64,000 nt of DNA, taken from positions 72,663-136,662 of the forward strand of contig JAVBJN010000064.1 in assembly GCA_031546985.1 (NCBI GenBank). Reading direction: 5' to 3'. Of this stretch, positions 52,706 to 61,996 are shown in pieces. Under the pieces are notes generated by a model. That model saw only the letters and a program-made list of their open reading frames with translations. It was not told where the DNA came from and searched no databases. Origin of the DNA: JAVBJN01 sp031546985. Lineage in GTDB: Bacteria; Bacteroidota; Bacteroidia; Chitinophagales; Chitinophagaceae. Numbering within the stretch: position 1 is the first letter of the stretch; the number at the start of each line of letters is the position of its first letter. The position numbers and the translations under genes are program-made.

Positions 52706-52722
52706 CAAAATAGCAGAGCTGA

Positions 52723-54066
52723 TTATTTATTAGTGATTAACCTCAGAATATCCAATCCGTTTACAAACAGGATAAGTCCGAATAGCAGCACCATACCCGC
52801 CACCTGGGCGTATTCCATTACTTTTTCGTTGGGTTTGCGGCCTGTAATCATTTCGATAAGCAGGAAGATCACGTGACCACCATCCAATGCCGGAATAGGC
52901 AGAATGTTCATAAACGCCAGTACCAGCGATAACCATGCGGTACGCTCCCAGAACATAGCCCAGTTCCATTCAGCCGGGAAGATCTTAGCAATGGAGATAA
53001 AGCCACCAACCGATTCTTTCACTTTCACTTCCTTCGAGGTAAAGATCATTTTCAGGTTCTGCGCGTAGTCTGTAATGGTGGTCCATGCACGGTTTACACC
53101 AGCAGGTATAGCCTGGAAGAAAGTATAGTCTTTGGTTACTGTTTTAAACATGGTATCCAGCGCCATCGAAGCCTGTACGCCCAGTAAGCCTGTTTCTGGG
53201 AGGTGTGCAGGCAGGTTAAGGGTATCTGCATTACGCAATACCATTACCTCAATGTCTTTATTCTTATTACTCATCCGGGCTTCGCGGGTGTCTTTGTAGA
53301 ACATGCCGCTGTGGCCGTTGATACCAATAATGCGATCGCCGTTTTTAATACCAGCTTTAGCGGCAGCGCCATCGCCCGATACGGTACCGATAATGAACGG
53401 AACGCGAGGCTCAATAAACGATTTTTTACCGCTTTGGATAAGGCTGCGCACAAAACCTGCAGGAATGGTTACTTCCTGCTGCTGACCGTTGCGGTCTACT
53501 GTTACACTGTTGGCTTCTCTCAGTACAATATCTTTTACAATAAGGCGGTAGTCTTCGATAGGTTTACCGGCAGCGGCAATGATTTTATCGCCTTCCTGGA
53601 TGCCAATGTTGTGAAACAGGCTATCGTAGTGGTAACCGGTCGTAACGTTTTGCGGAGGCAAAATTTCTTCGCCCCAGGCAAACAGCATCATGGCAAAAAT
53701 GAGGAAACCAAGAATGAGGTTTACCACCACACCGCCAATCATCACGATCAGACGCTGCCAGGCTGGCTTGCTGCGAAACTCCCAGGGTTGGGGTGGCAGG
53801 GCCATTTGCTCCTTGTCCATACTTTCGTCTACCATGCCGGCAATCTTTACATAGCCACCCAGCGGCAGCCAGCCGATGCCGTACTCGGTATCGCCTTTTT
53901 TCTTTTTAAACAGGCTAAACCAGGGATCGAAGAAGAGGTAGAACTTCTCTACCTTAATCTTAAATAATTTGGCTGGTATAAAGTGACCCAACTCGTGGAG
54001 TACAATCAGCAGGGACAATGACAAGAAAAACTGTGCGGCAATAATAGCAATCTGTGATGCAGTCAT
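52723..54066 (-). CDS. rseP: RseP-family intramembrane site-2 protease
   Basis: A 447-aa membrane zinc protease that cuts membrane-bound anti-sigma factors. The first helix carries HELGH in VLHELGHFIPAKLF; the second metal ligand motif is NILPIPALDGGHV. PDZ domains lie between (IGIQEGDKIIAAAGKPIEDY; GIKNGDRIIGINGHSG). It follows dxr by 85 bases, an arrangement seen in many bacteria. It may process the anti-sigma-like proteins encoded in this window; that link is inference. Confidence 0.93.
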   Translation of the reverse strand: MTASQIAIIAAQFFLSLSLLIVLHELGHFIPAKLFKIKVEKFYLFFDPWFSLFKKKKGDTEYGIGWLPLGGYVKIAGMVDESMDKEQMALPPQPWEFRSKPAWQRLIVMIGGVVVNLILGFLIFAMMLFAWGEEILPPQNVTTGYHYDSLFHNIGIQEGDKIIAAAGKPIEDYRLIVKDIVLREANSVTVDRNGQQQEVTIPAGFVRSLIQSGKKSFIEPRVPFIIGTVSGDGAAAKAGIKNGDRIIGINGHSGMFYKDTREARMSNKNKDIEVMVLRNADTLNLPAHLPETGLLGVQASMALDTMFKTVTKDYTFFQAIPAGVNRAWTTITDYAQNLKMIFTSKEVKVKESVGGFISIAKIFPAEWNWAMFWERTAWLSLVLAFMNILPIPALDGGHVIFLLIEMITGRKPNEKVMEYAQVAGMVLLFGLILFVNGLDILRLITNK

Positions 54067-54151
54067 GCGTTTAAAATAAAGTTCAAGCTACAAATGTAAG
54101 GCCTATTGGCTGTTGCAGCCCGGTTATGGGTTGATAAAGTTTGTTAAATTT

Positions 54152-55318
54152 TTAATATCTCGATTTCGGAATCATGGTATCTGCATATTCCCTTGCTGCC
54201 GCATCGGTAAGCTCGTAATCGTGCAGGCTGGGTTTTTCAATGAAATCGATCTTTTCCATACATTTTTCAATAATGTCGCTCATTTCCAGAAAACCAATTC
54301 GGTTATCCAGGAAAGCCGCTACCACTACTTCGTTGGCTGCATTCATAACGCATGGCGCGTTACCACCTTTATACATTGCGTCTTTGGCCAATGCAAGGTT
54401 GCGGAAAGTTTTAATATCTGGTTGTTCAAAAGTCAGTTGCTCATAATTCCGGAAATCTACCCGCTTAAAGTCGCTGGGTAAACGATTGGGGAAAGTAAGC
54501 GCGTATTGGATAGGCACCTTCATATCGGGCAGGCCCATCTGGGCTTTCATGCTGCCATCGCTGAATTGTACCATAGAATGTATAATGGATTGGGGATGAA
54601 CGATTACCTCGATCTGGTCGTTGTCCATACCAAAAAGCCATTTGGCCTCAATCATTTCCAGACCCTTGTTCATCAGCGTAGCCGAATCGATGGTGATTTT
54701 GGCACCCATGCTCCAGTTGGGGTGTTGCAGGGCATGCGCTTTTTTAACGTTGATGAGGAAGTTGGGTTTTTTACCCCGGAACGGGCCACCGCTCGCGGTA
54801 AGGATCACTTTCTCTACCTGGTTCCAGGGTTCGCCTACCAGGCACTGGAAAATGGCAGAATGTTCACTGTCTACCGGAATCAGTTTGGCTCCCGTGCGGG
54901 CAGCAGTAGCCATTACAATGTCACCGGCCACTACCAGGGTTTCTTTATTGGCGAGGGCCACGGTTTTGCCTTTTTCAACGGCCGCGAGGGTAGAATGGAG
55001 TCCGGCAAAGCCAACAATAGCGGCTACCAGCACATCAATGCTGTCCATTACGGCTACTTCTGTAAGGGCTGCAGTACCGGCATATACTTTAATGTCTTTG
55101 CCCGAAAGCGCTTGCTGCACGGTATCGTATTTGCTTTCGTCGGTAATAACGACCACATTGGGGTTAAATTTCAGCGCCTGCTCAATAAGGAGTTTGGCGT
55201 TGCTGTGTGCAGTAAGCACTTCTACTTCAAACTGTTCGGGGTTGGCCTCAATAACTTCCAGTGTTTGCGTTCCTATCGATCCCGTAGATCCGAAGACGGC
55301 TATACGTTTTTTTCCCAT
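54152..55318 (-). CDS. dxr: 1-deoxy-D-xylulose-5-phosphate reductoisomerase
   Basis: A 388-aa enzyme of the MEP isoprenoid pathway, converting DXP to MEP with NADPH. The Rossmann front is IAVFGSTGSIGTQTLEVIEA; SGGPFRG and NWSMGAKITIDSATLMNKGL are the substrate/metal-binding motifs. Full length, with the C-terminal four-helix bundle. First gene of a dxr-rseP unit. Confidence 0.96.
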   Translation of the reverse strand: MGKKRIAVFGSTGSIGTQTLEVIEANPEQFEVEVLTAHSNAKLLIEQALKFNPNVVVITDESKYDTVQQALSGKDIKVYAGTAALTEVAVMDSIDVLVAAIVGFAGLHSTLAAVEKGKTVALANKETLVVAGDIVMATAARTGAKLIPVDSEHSAIFQCLVGEPWNQVEKVILTASGGPFRGKKPNFLINVKKAHALQHPNWSMGAKITIDSATLMNKGLEMIEAKWLFGMDNDQIEVIVHPQSIIHSMVQFSDGSMKAQMGLPDMKVPIQYALTFPNRLPSDFKRVDFRNYEQLTFEQPDIKTFRNLALAKDAMYKGGNAPCVMNAANEVVVAAFLDNRIGFLEMSDIIEKCMEKIDFIEKPSLHDYELTDAAAREYADTMIPKSRY

Positions 55319-55376
55319 TTCGGTTGGTTTTTCCTGCCCATGCGCGGGCGTTTGCGTATGTGAAGCCGCAAGTTAG

Positions 55377-55384
55377 CAAAAATA
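55377..55384 (-). promoter_or_regulatory. Probable promoter -7 box of dxr-rseP
   Basis: Reads TATTTTTG on the minus strand, an exact TAnnTTTG box, about 59 bases before the dxr start. Confidence 0.45.
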
Positions 55385-55535
55385 GGTGAGAGGGTTTATA
55401 GATGTGGAAACGTGAAGCAATACATTAATACATAAGTCTTTGAGGGTAGCAGAGGTGCTGTTTGGGGGGCAAAAGTCAACGGTGAGAGGTGAGAGGTGAA
55501 AAGTGAAAGGTCAATGGTCAATGGGTGCGGATGAA

Positions 55536-55590
55536 GACCTGTCAGGCGCGTAGCTCCGCCACTGCGGGGCGCGTAGCTCCTGCCAGGTCT
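55536..55590. repeat. Dispersed intergenic repeat, copy 3 (double)
   Basis: Two tandem cores GGCGCGTAGCTCC (55545-55557 and 55568-55580) between palindromic ends AGACCTGTCAGG and CCTGCCAGGTCT. Related to 7519-7552 and 30872-30902. Confidence 0.6.
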
Positions 55591-55618
55591 TCAGCAAAAA
55601 TAAATGATCAAGAAAAGC

Positions 55619-55650
55619 AAACCCCGCCAGCTTATTAGCCAACAGGGTTT
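55619..55650 (-). terminator. Terminator of the arginine operon
   Basis: On the minus strand a 14-bp stem (with four G-U pairs) opens with AAACCCTGTTGGCT and closes with AGCTGGCGGGGTTT around a 4-base loop. A T-rich tail (GCTTTTCTT) follows. It lies just past the argH stop. Confidence 0.7.
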
Positions 55651-55670
55651 ATAATCGTACATTTTATGGC

Positions 55671-57005
55671 TTAACCTGCCTTCAACTCCGACAGTGCTTG
55701 TGCCACTTTTGCAAACGGGAATTGTTGTAAGGTCGTTTCAAATTGCGCGGCTATGGCTTCGTTACAAAGGTTGCCAATACTACCTTCATGGGTATGGTTC
55801 ATATCGGTAGTGTAGGTGTAAGAGCCATCTTCGATAGCCAGCCCTATGGCTTTGTATGCTTCCCGGAAAGGCATGCCTTCGTTTACCAGCTGGTTTACCA
55901 TTTCTACGCTAAACAGGTAGCGGTATTTTTCATCGTTCAGAATATCCTGGCGTATGGTAATGTTTTCCAGCATCAGTCCAGCCATATGCAAACACTCTTT
56001 CAGGCTTTCCAGGGCAGGAAACAACTGCTCTTTCAGCAACTGGAACTCCCTATGGTAGCCCGATGGCAGGTTGGTGGTGAGCAGCATAATCTCATTGGGC
56101 AATGCTTTGATGCGGTTGCAACGCCCCCGGATAATCTCCCATACATCGGGGTTTTTCTTATGTGGCATAATGCTGCTGCCCGTTGTAAGCTCATCGGGGA
56201 AACGCACGTAGCCAAACTCCTGGTTCATAAACAGGCACATATCCATCGCCATTTTAGAGAGCGTATCGGCTACGCTGCTCAGCGCCATGGCTACCTGGCG
56301 TTCGGTTTTGCCCCGGCCCATTTGAGCATACACCACATTGTAGTGCATACTGTCGAAACCCAGCGCATCTGTGGTGTGCTGCCTGCTGATAGGGAAAGAA
56401 CTGCCATAACCTGCGGCCGAACCCAGCGGATTTTTATTCGCGATCCGGAAAGCGCCTTCCAGCGCAATCAAATCATCTGACAGGCTTTCGGCATAAGCGC
56501 CAAACCATAAGCCAAACGATGAAGGCATAGCCAATTGCAGGTGGGTATAACCCGGCAATAAATCGTTTTTATGTTGCTCGCTCTTTTGTTGCAGCAGTTG
56601 GAACAATGGTACCATCGCTTCTACAATCTGTTGCAGTTCTTTGCGCAGAAACAGTTTGAGGTCTACCAAAACCTGATCGTTCCGGGAGCGGGCGGTGTGT
56701 ATCTTCTTGCCGGTATCGCCCAGTTGTGCAGTCAGGTGAAATTCTACCTGAGAGTGAATATCCTCTACATTATCGTCCAGCGTAAATGTGCCCGCTTCAA
56801 CCTGTGCCAGCAATTGCAGGAGCACGGCGTGTAGGTCCCGGCGTTCTTCGCTGGTAAGCAGACCAATTTTTTCCAGCATACCAGCATGTGCCATATTGCC
56901 CAGAATATCGGCCTCGGCCAGTTGCAGGTCCCAATGCCGGTCGTTGCCCACGGTAAAATGTTCTACCTCTTGTGTTGCAACCTTATCTTTTTGCCAGAGT
57001 TTCAT
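55671..57005 (-). CDS. argH: Argininosuccinate lyase
   Basis: A 444-aa enzyme of the fumarase/aspartase superfamily that splits argininosuccinate into arginine and fumarate, the last step of arginine synthesis. The signature TTGSSIMPHKKNPDVWE is intact, as are HTARSRNDQV and GYTHLQLAMPSS. Start overlaps the argE stop by four bases (ATGA). Last gene of the operon. Confidence 0.96.
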   Translation of the reverse strand: MKLWQKDKVATQEVEHFTVGNDRHWDLQLAEADILGNMAHAGMLEKIGLLTSEERRDLHAVLLQLLAQVEAGTFTLDDNVEDIHSQVEFHLTAQLGDTGKKIHTARSRNDQVLVDLKLFLRKELQQIVEAMVPLFQLLQQKSEQHKNDLLPGYTHLQLAMPSSFGLWFGAYAESLSDDLIALEGAFRIANKNPLGSAAGYGSSFPISRQHTTDALGFDSMHYNVVYAQMGRGKTERQVAMALSSVADTLSKMAMDMCLFMNQEFGYVRFPDELTTGSSIMPHKKNPDVWEIIRGRCNRIKALPNEIMLLTTNLPSGYHREFQLLKEQLFPALESLKECLHMAGLMLENITIRQDILNDEKYRYLFSVEMVNQLVNEGMPFREAYKAIGLAIEDGSYTYTTDMNHTHEGSIGNLCNEAIAAQFETTLQQFPFAKVAQALSELKAG

Positions 57006-58072
57006 AATAGAGAAAATTGGGAAAGTTGTTCAATCAGTTTTATATAGGTATCCAGGCCCTGTTCGAGCTCCTGGATATAAATAAATTCGTTGGCGGTATG
57101 GCTGCGGCTGCTGTCGCCCGGTCCCATTTTAAGGGTAGGGAAGGGCATTAATGCTTTGTCGCTTAGTGTGGGTGAGCCATAAGCTTGTAGCCCAAGTGCC
57201 GCACCTGCTTTAACCAGCGGGTGTTCATTAGCAATACAGGTAGCCCTCAGCCGCATAGCCCTTGGGGTTAGTTGGCTTTTTAGTTGCTGTTGCAACTTAT
57301 TCATAATTTCTTCGTGGCTGTACTGATCGGTAACCCTTATGTCGATGGTAAACGTACATTGGTCGGGCACTACATTGTGCTGCCGGTTATCGGTAAAAAT
57401 GCTGGTCACATTCATATGCACTTTACCTAAAGTGGGCGACAGTTGGGGAAACAGCGGCTGTTGCAACCGTTGTATGTCTTCCATCGCGATCAGGATCGCG
57501 TTAACGCCCTCGTCTCTTGCAGCGTGCCCGGCCTGGCCTTTGGCTACCGCATCTATCACCAATAGTCCTTTTTCACTCACTGCCATTTGCAGCAAAGTAG
57601 GCTCGCCCACAATAGCGCAAGCGATGGAAGGGAGCATGGGTAATACCGATTCTATACCGTTAATACCCGAAATTTCTTCTTCTGCCGCTGCACAGAAAAC
57701 GATGTTAAACGGTAAAGGCTTATCCGAAAAGTGAAGGAAGGTGTACAACAGGCAAACCAATGCACCACCTGCATCATTGCTACCCAGGCCATACAACTTG
57801 CCATCTTCGACAATAGCCGTAAAAGGGTCTAAGGTATACCCGGCATTGGGTTTTACCGTATCGTGGTGCGATTGCAGCAGCAAAGTGGGTTTGCCTGCAT
57901 CGTAATGCCGGTGCAAGGCCCAAACATTATTGCCCTGCTGAAAAGTCTGTACGCCAGCCTCATTCAGCGTTTGTTGGATAAGCTGCGCAGTGCCTGCTTC
58001 TTCCCTGCTAAGCGAGGGAATGGCAATCAGTTGTTGCAGCAACGAAACGATATGTGTTGTAGAACTACTCAT
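57002..58072 (-). CDS. argE: M20-family N-acylornithine/N-acylcitrulline deacylase
   Basis: A 356-aa M20 metallopeptidase (start at MSSSTTHIVSLLQQLIAIPS; it overlaps argB by four bases). Metal ligands are visible in LLQSHHDTVKP, LGSNDAGGAL, AAEEEISG and, near the end, SRSHTANEF. With an N-acylornithine carbamoyltransferase in the same operon the natural substrate is likely N-acylcitrulline, as in other Bacteroidota and Xanthomonas, not acetylornithine. Acyl group (acetyl or succinyl) is not determined. Confidence 0.88.
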   Translation of the reverse strand: MSSSTTHIVSLLQQLIAIPSLSREEAGTAQLIQQTLNEAGVQTFQQGNNVWALHRHYDAGKPTLLLQSHHDTVKPNAGYTLDPFTAIVEDGKLYGLGSNDAGGALVCLLYTFLHFSDKPLPFNIVFCAAAEEEISGINGIESVLPMLPSIACAIVGEPTLLQMAVSEKGLLVIDAVAKGQAGHAARDEGVNAILIAMEDIQRLQQPLFPQLSPTLGKVHMNVTSIFTDNRQHNVVPDQCTFTIDIRVTDQYSHEEIMNKLQQQLKSQLTPRAMRLRATCIANEHPLVKAGAALGLQAYGSPTLSDKALMPFPTLKMGPGDSSRSHTANEFIYIQELEQGLDTYIKLIEQLSQFSLL

Positions 58073-58866
58073 GTTGTAATTAATGTCCCTGCCGGATTGG
58101 TTCCTGCATTGGCATGTAAATCGTTGGTGTGCCCGATACATACGGCATGCAGACCTTTATCCACAGCGGCCAGCGCATTGTGTATTTTAGGAATAATACC
58201 GTCGGTTAGTGTGCCATCGCTCAGCAATTGTTCATAAACCGACCGGTTGATGTGGGTAACAATTTCGTTTTCGTCTTCCATGCTTTTTAAGATGCCTTTC
58301 TTCTCAAAGCAATACAGCAGTTTTACGCTGTACATTTCAGAAAGGGCTATAGCTATGGCCGATGCAATGGTATCTGCATTGGTGTTGAGCATATGTCCGT
58401 TACCATCGTGTGTAAGCGGCGCCAATACCGGAACAATATCTTGCGCCAGCAAAGATTGCAGCAAGGCTACGTTCAATTGATCTGCCAGTACATCGCCTAC
58501 CCAACCAAAATCTACCTCTTTTACCGGACGCTTTACCGCAGGCATCAGGTTGCCATCTGCACCGCTCAGGCCAATGGCATTGCATTGCAAGGCTTGCAGT
58601 TGCGCGGTTATCTGTTTGTTGAGCAGCCCGCCATACACCATCGTTACCAGGTCTATCGTAGCATCGTCGGTAATGCGCCGCCCGTCAATATAGTTGGGTT
58701 GTATCTCCAGTTGTTGTCCAATCCGTGTGGCAATTTTACCACCGCCATGCACCAGTATTTTAGGATGGGGCAGTTGTGCAAAATCTTCGAGGAAATGTTG
58801 CAGTACTTCGGGGTGGTCTATAACGTTGCCGCCTACTTTAATCACCAGTAATGAAGGTTTGTTCAT
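58069..58866 (-). CDS. argB: N-acetylglutamate kinase
   Basis: A 265-aa amino-acid kinase that phosphorylates N-acyl-L-glutamate. The ATP/phosphate loop is VIKVGGNVIDHPE and the substrate loop VHGGGKIATRIGQQL. NTNADTIASAIAIALSEMYS is also conserved. It lacks the N-terminal helix linked with arginine feedback in hexameric enzymes. Overlaps argE. Confidence 0.94.
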   Translation of the reverse strand: MNKPSLLVIKVGGNVIDHPEVLQHFLEDFAQLPHPKILVHGGGKIATRIGQQLEIQPNYIDGRRITDDATIDLVTMVYGGLLNKQITAQLQALQCNAIGLSGADGNLMPAVKRPVKEVDFGWVGDVLADQLNVALLQSLLAQDIVPVLAPLTHDGNGHMLNTNADTIASAIAIALSEMYSVKLLYCFEKKGILKSMEDENEIVTHINRSVYEQLLSDGTLTDGIIPKIHNALAAVDKGLHAVCIGHTNDLHANAGTNPAGTLITT

Positions 58867-58875
58867 GATGTGTGC

Positions 58876-59829
58876 TTAAAGGGTTTGTAAAATATTGTGT
58901 AATACCGCTTGCGCTGCCCATACCCGGTTTCCGGCCTGTTGCTGCACCAGGCTCCGGCCATTGTCCAGCAGGTCCTCGCCCAGTTCCAGGTTTCTTCTTA
59001 CGGGCAGGCAATGCATAATGCGGGCACCAGGCGCATGCGCCAGCGAAGGTTCCTGCAACATCCAGTCATTTACTACAGGCAGTATTTCGCCATACTGTGC
59101 ATAACTGCTCCAGTTTTTAACATACACAAAATCCGCATCGGCCAATGCTTCTGCCTGGTTGTGGATAATGTGGGCACCCTGGGTAAATTTTTCGTCCAGC
59201 TCATAACCTTCGGGATGGGCAATGGTAAGATCCACCTCGTCCCAATGGTTCATCCATTGTGCAAAAGAATTGGCCACGCAATGAGGTATGGCCTTTATGT
59301 GCGGTGCCCAGGTAAGCACTACTTTGGGTTTTCTGCCCACCGGCATATGCTCGCCAATGGTCAATACATCGGCAAAGCTTTGCAACGGATGCAGGGTAGC
59401 GCTTTCGAGGCTTACCACCGGCACTTTGCAGTACCGGATAAACTTATTGAGTACCTCTTCTCCGTAATCGGCCTGTTTGTCTTTCAGCGCCGGGAATGTG
59501 CGTATGCAGAGAATGTCGAAATACTGTCCCATTACCGCTGCCGCGTCGGCAATATGTTCTACTGTTTGTCCGTTCATGATGGCGCCTTCGGCAAATTCCA
59601 TCTGCCAGCCTTCCTGTCCTGCGTTAAACACAATGCTTTCCATACCCAGGTTACGGGCGGCAATCTGGGTACTTAACCGGGTGCGCAGGCTGGGATTGAA
59701 AAAAATGAGGCCCACACGCTTGCCGGCGCCCAGGTTGGCAGCCAATAATGGATTTTGTTTAAACGCCATGGCCTGTTGAATGGCTTCATCCAGGTTGGGC
59801 AGGTCATGTACGGATACAAACTGTTTCAT
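58876..59829 (-). CDS. argF': N-acylornithine carbamoyltransferase (ArgF')
   Basis: A 317-aa transcarbamylase close to the Bacteroides fragilis N-succinylornithine enzyme. Carbamoyl-phosphate motif NPSLRTRLSTQ (residues 45-55), HPLQSFAD and MHCLPVRRN are present. It carbamoylates N-acyl-ornithine, so the pathway goes through N-acylcitrulline. The residue that separates acetyl-specific (Glu92 in Xanthomonas) from succinyl-specific (Pro90 in B. fragilis) enzymes is Val90 here (NGQTVEH). Its acyl preference is therefore open. Confidence 0.92.
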   Translation of the reverse strand: MKQFVSVHDLPNLDEAIQQAMAFKQNPLLAANLGAGKRVGLIFFNPSLRTRLSTQIAARNLGMESIVFNAGQEGWQMEFAEGAIMNGQTVEHIADAAAVMGQYFDILCIRTFPALKDKQADYGEEVLNKFIRYCKVPVVSLESATLHPLQSFADVLTIGEHMPVGRKPKVVLTWAPHIKAIPHCVANSFAQWMNHWDEVDLTIAHPEGYELDEKFTQGAHIIHNQAEALADADFVYVKNWSSYAQYGEILPVVNDWMLQEPSLAHAPGARIMHCLPVRRNLELGEDLLDNGRSLVQQQAGNRVWAAQAVLHNILQTL

Positions 59830-59867
59830 GTTCGGTGGTTTTGCGGCAATTCGATCAGCGAATGGCC

Positions 59868-61001
59868 TTAGTTTTTTAAAGCGGCAGACAAAGCCGCGAG
59901 GAACTGGTCGGCTTCTGCCTGGGTAATGTTCAGGGCCGGAAGCAAACGGATCACGTTAGGCTTAGCCTCGCCGGTAAATATTTTGTGATCGTGCAGCAGT
60001 TGCATCCTCACATGCTTCAGGCTGTCGGGCAGTTCAATGCCTATCATCAATCCTTTACCCCTTACTTCTTTTACCAGCGGCATTTTTTTAATGGCTTTGA
60101 TAAGGTAGTTGCCCATTTTCTCGGCTTGCTTCATCAGTTGCTCCTGCTCCATAATTTCCAGTACAGCCAGTGCAGCTGCGCAGGCCAGCGGGTTGCCGCC
60201 AAATGTGGTGCCCAGCATGCCATACTTGGCCTTGATGTGCGGCGCAATAAGAATACCCGCTACCGGAAAACCGTTGCCCATGCCTTTGGCCATGGTATAG
60301 ATATCGGCATTTACACCGGAGTGGTCGTGCGAGAAGAACTTGCCGCTACGGCCATAACCGCACTGCACACTATCTGCAATAAACACACTGTTGTATTGGT
60401 CGCACAGCCTGCGGATGGTTTGCAGAAACTCCGGCGTGGCTTCATGAATACCAGCTACACCCTGTATGCCTTCGGTTATAACTGCCGCGATGGACGTACC
60501 CCATTGCATGAAACATTTTTCCAGCGCCTGTCCGTTATTGAACGGCAGGAAGATTACATCGGGGTTTTGGTTTACCGGCGCCTGGATAGAAGGATTGTCG
60601 GTAACTGCTACCGCCAGCGATGTGCGGCCGTGAAACGATTTTTCAAATGCAATGATCTTCTTCTTTCCGGTATGGAAAGAGGCCAGTTTTAGCGCGTTCT
60701 CGTTGGCCTCAGCGCCGCTGTTGCACAGGAAAAGCTGGTAATCTTTTTTGCCGCTCATGGTGCAGAGTTTTTCTGCCAGTTGCTGCTGAATAGGCATTTT
60801 TACGGCATTGCTGTAGAAGCCTATTTTATTAAGCTGCTCATTGAGCCGCTGTACATAATGCGGGTGGGTATGGCCTACGGAGATTACCGCATGGCCGCCG
60901 TAAAAATCGAGGTAAGGCACATCGTTGTGGTCCCAAACGGTGGAGCCCATTGCCTTTTCTATAGTTATGTCTAATAACGGATATACATCGAATAGTTGCA
61001 T
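59868..61001 (-). CDS. argD: N-acylornithine aminotransferase
   Basis: A 377-aa class III PLP aminotransferase. SGAEANENALKLA and FHGRTSLAVAVTD are phosphate-binding motifs, and the PLP Lys is in TMAKGMGNGFPVAG. It converts N-acylglutamate semialdehyde to N-acylornithine. Position in the operon fixes the assignment among the close relatives of this family. Confidence 0.94.
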   Translation of the reverse strand: MQLFDVYPLLDITIEKAMGSTVWDHNDVPYLDFYGGHAVISVGHTHPHYVQRLNEQLNKIGFYSNAVKMPIQQQLAEKLCTMSGKKDYQLFLCNSGAEANENALKLASFHTGKKKIIAFEKSFHGRTSLAVAVTDNPSIQAPVNQNPDVIFLPFNNGQALEKCFMQWGTSIAAVITEGIQGVAGIHEATPEFLQTIRRLCDQYNSVFIADSVQCGYGRSGKFFSHDHSGVNADIYTMAKGMGNGFPVAGILIAPHIKAKYGMLGTTFGGNPLACAAALAVLEIMEQEQLMKQAEKMGNYLIKAIKKMPLVKEVRGKGLMIGIELPDSLKHVRMQLLHDHKIFTGEAKPNVIRLLPALNITQAEADQFLAALSAALKN

Positions 61002-61012
61002 GGTAAACAGTT

Positions 61013-61996
61013 TTAAAATGCCAGGGGTTTTAGTTGCAGGCCCAGGGTTTCGTCCCAGCCCATCATCAGGTTCATGTTTTGCACAGCTTGTCCGCTCGCG
61101 CCTTTCAGCAGGTTATCAATGGCGGCGTGTACCACCAAGTTTTTACCTTGCTGCTCCAGTTGAATCAGGCACTTGTTGGTATTTACTACCTGTTTCATAC
61201 TTATGGTGCTTTCGCTCACATGCGTAAACGGATGCCGGGCATAAAACGACTGGTAAAGCGCCTGTGCTTGGGCCAGCGATAAGCTGGTGCGGATTACCAC
61301 AGTTACAAAAATGCCCCTGGCGAAATCGCCTCTCCACGGAATGAAATGCAGTTCATCTGTTGCATCTGCACCGCAATGGTTCAGTGTTTCGGTTATTTCG
61401 GCAATATGCTGGTGGTCCAGGCTTTTGTAGGCCGATATATTATTGCTCCTCCACGGAAAATGCGAAGTAGTGGCCAGCTTTTGCCCTGCGCCTGTAGCCC
61501 CGGTAATACCTGTGATGTGCACATTTTGTAAAGATTGTGTGCCTGCAAGTGGCAAAAGCGCCAGTTGAATCGCTGTGGCAAAACAACCCGGATTGGCAAT
61601 ATATTGCGCTTGCTGTATGGCAGCTTTCTGAAACTCCGGTAAGCCATACACAAACGGTACGCCGTTAAAACTGGCATTGGCTTGCAGCCTGAAATCCTGG
61701 CTCAGGTCAATGATTTTGGTAGTGGCAGGAATAGCCATGCCTTCCAGTATTTTTTTCGATTCGCCATGACCGGTGCAGAGAAACAGTACATCTACATTTG
61801 CATCAACCGATTCGCTGAACTGCATATCGGTTTCGCCCAGCAAATCTTCGTGAATGCTGTATACGGGTTTGCCTGCCGATGAACGGCTGTGTGCAAATGC
61901 AATGTTTACATTCGGGTGCCTGAGCAGCAACCGCAGCAATTCGCCACCTGTGTATCCGGCGGCACCGATAATGCCCGCTGTAATTGACTTATGCAT
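61013..61996 (-). CDS. argC: N-acyl-gamma-glutamyl-phosphate reductase
   Basis: A 327-aa NADPH enzyme. The nucleotide-binding front is AGIIGAAGYTGGELLRLLLR; the active Cys is in IANPGCFATA; HIAEITETL contributes the catalytic His region. It starts inside argG's 3' end (8-base overlap), 11 bases from argD. Confidence 0.95.
   Translation of the reverse strand: MHKSITAGIIGAAGYTGGELLRLLLRHPNVNIAFAHSRSSAGKPVYSIHEDLLGETDMQFSESVDANVDVLFLCTGHGESKKILEGMAIPATTKIIDLSQDFRLQANASFNGVPFVYGLPEFQKAAIQQAQYIANPGCFATAIQLALLPLAGTQSLQNVHITGITGATGAGQKLATTSHFPWRSNNISAYKSLDHQHIAEITETLNHCGADATDELHFIPWRGDFARGIFVTVVIRTSLSLAQAQALYQSFYARHPFTHVSESTISMKQVVNTNKCLIQLEQQGKNLVVHAAIDNLLKGASGQAVQNMNLMMGWDETLGLQLKPLAF

Noticed and set aside
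54506..55363. 285-codon plus-strand open frame
   Set aside because: Antisense to dxr, which is a well-supported gene.
55482..55522. Short GGTGAGAGGTGAGAGGTGAA-type repeats
   Set aside because: Simple sequence repetition; too short and irregular to be a CRISPR array or iteron set. No CRISPR array was seen anywhere in the window.
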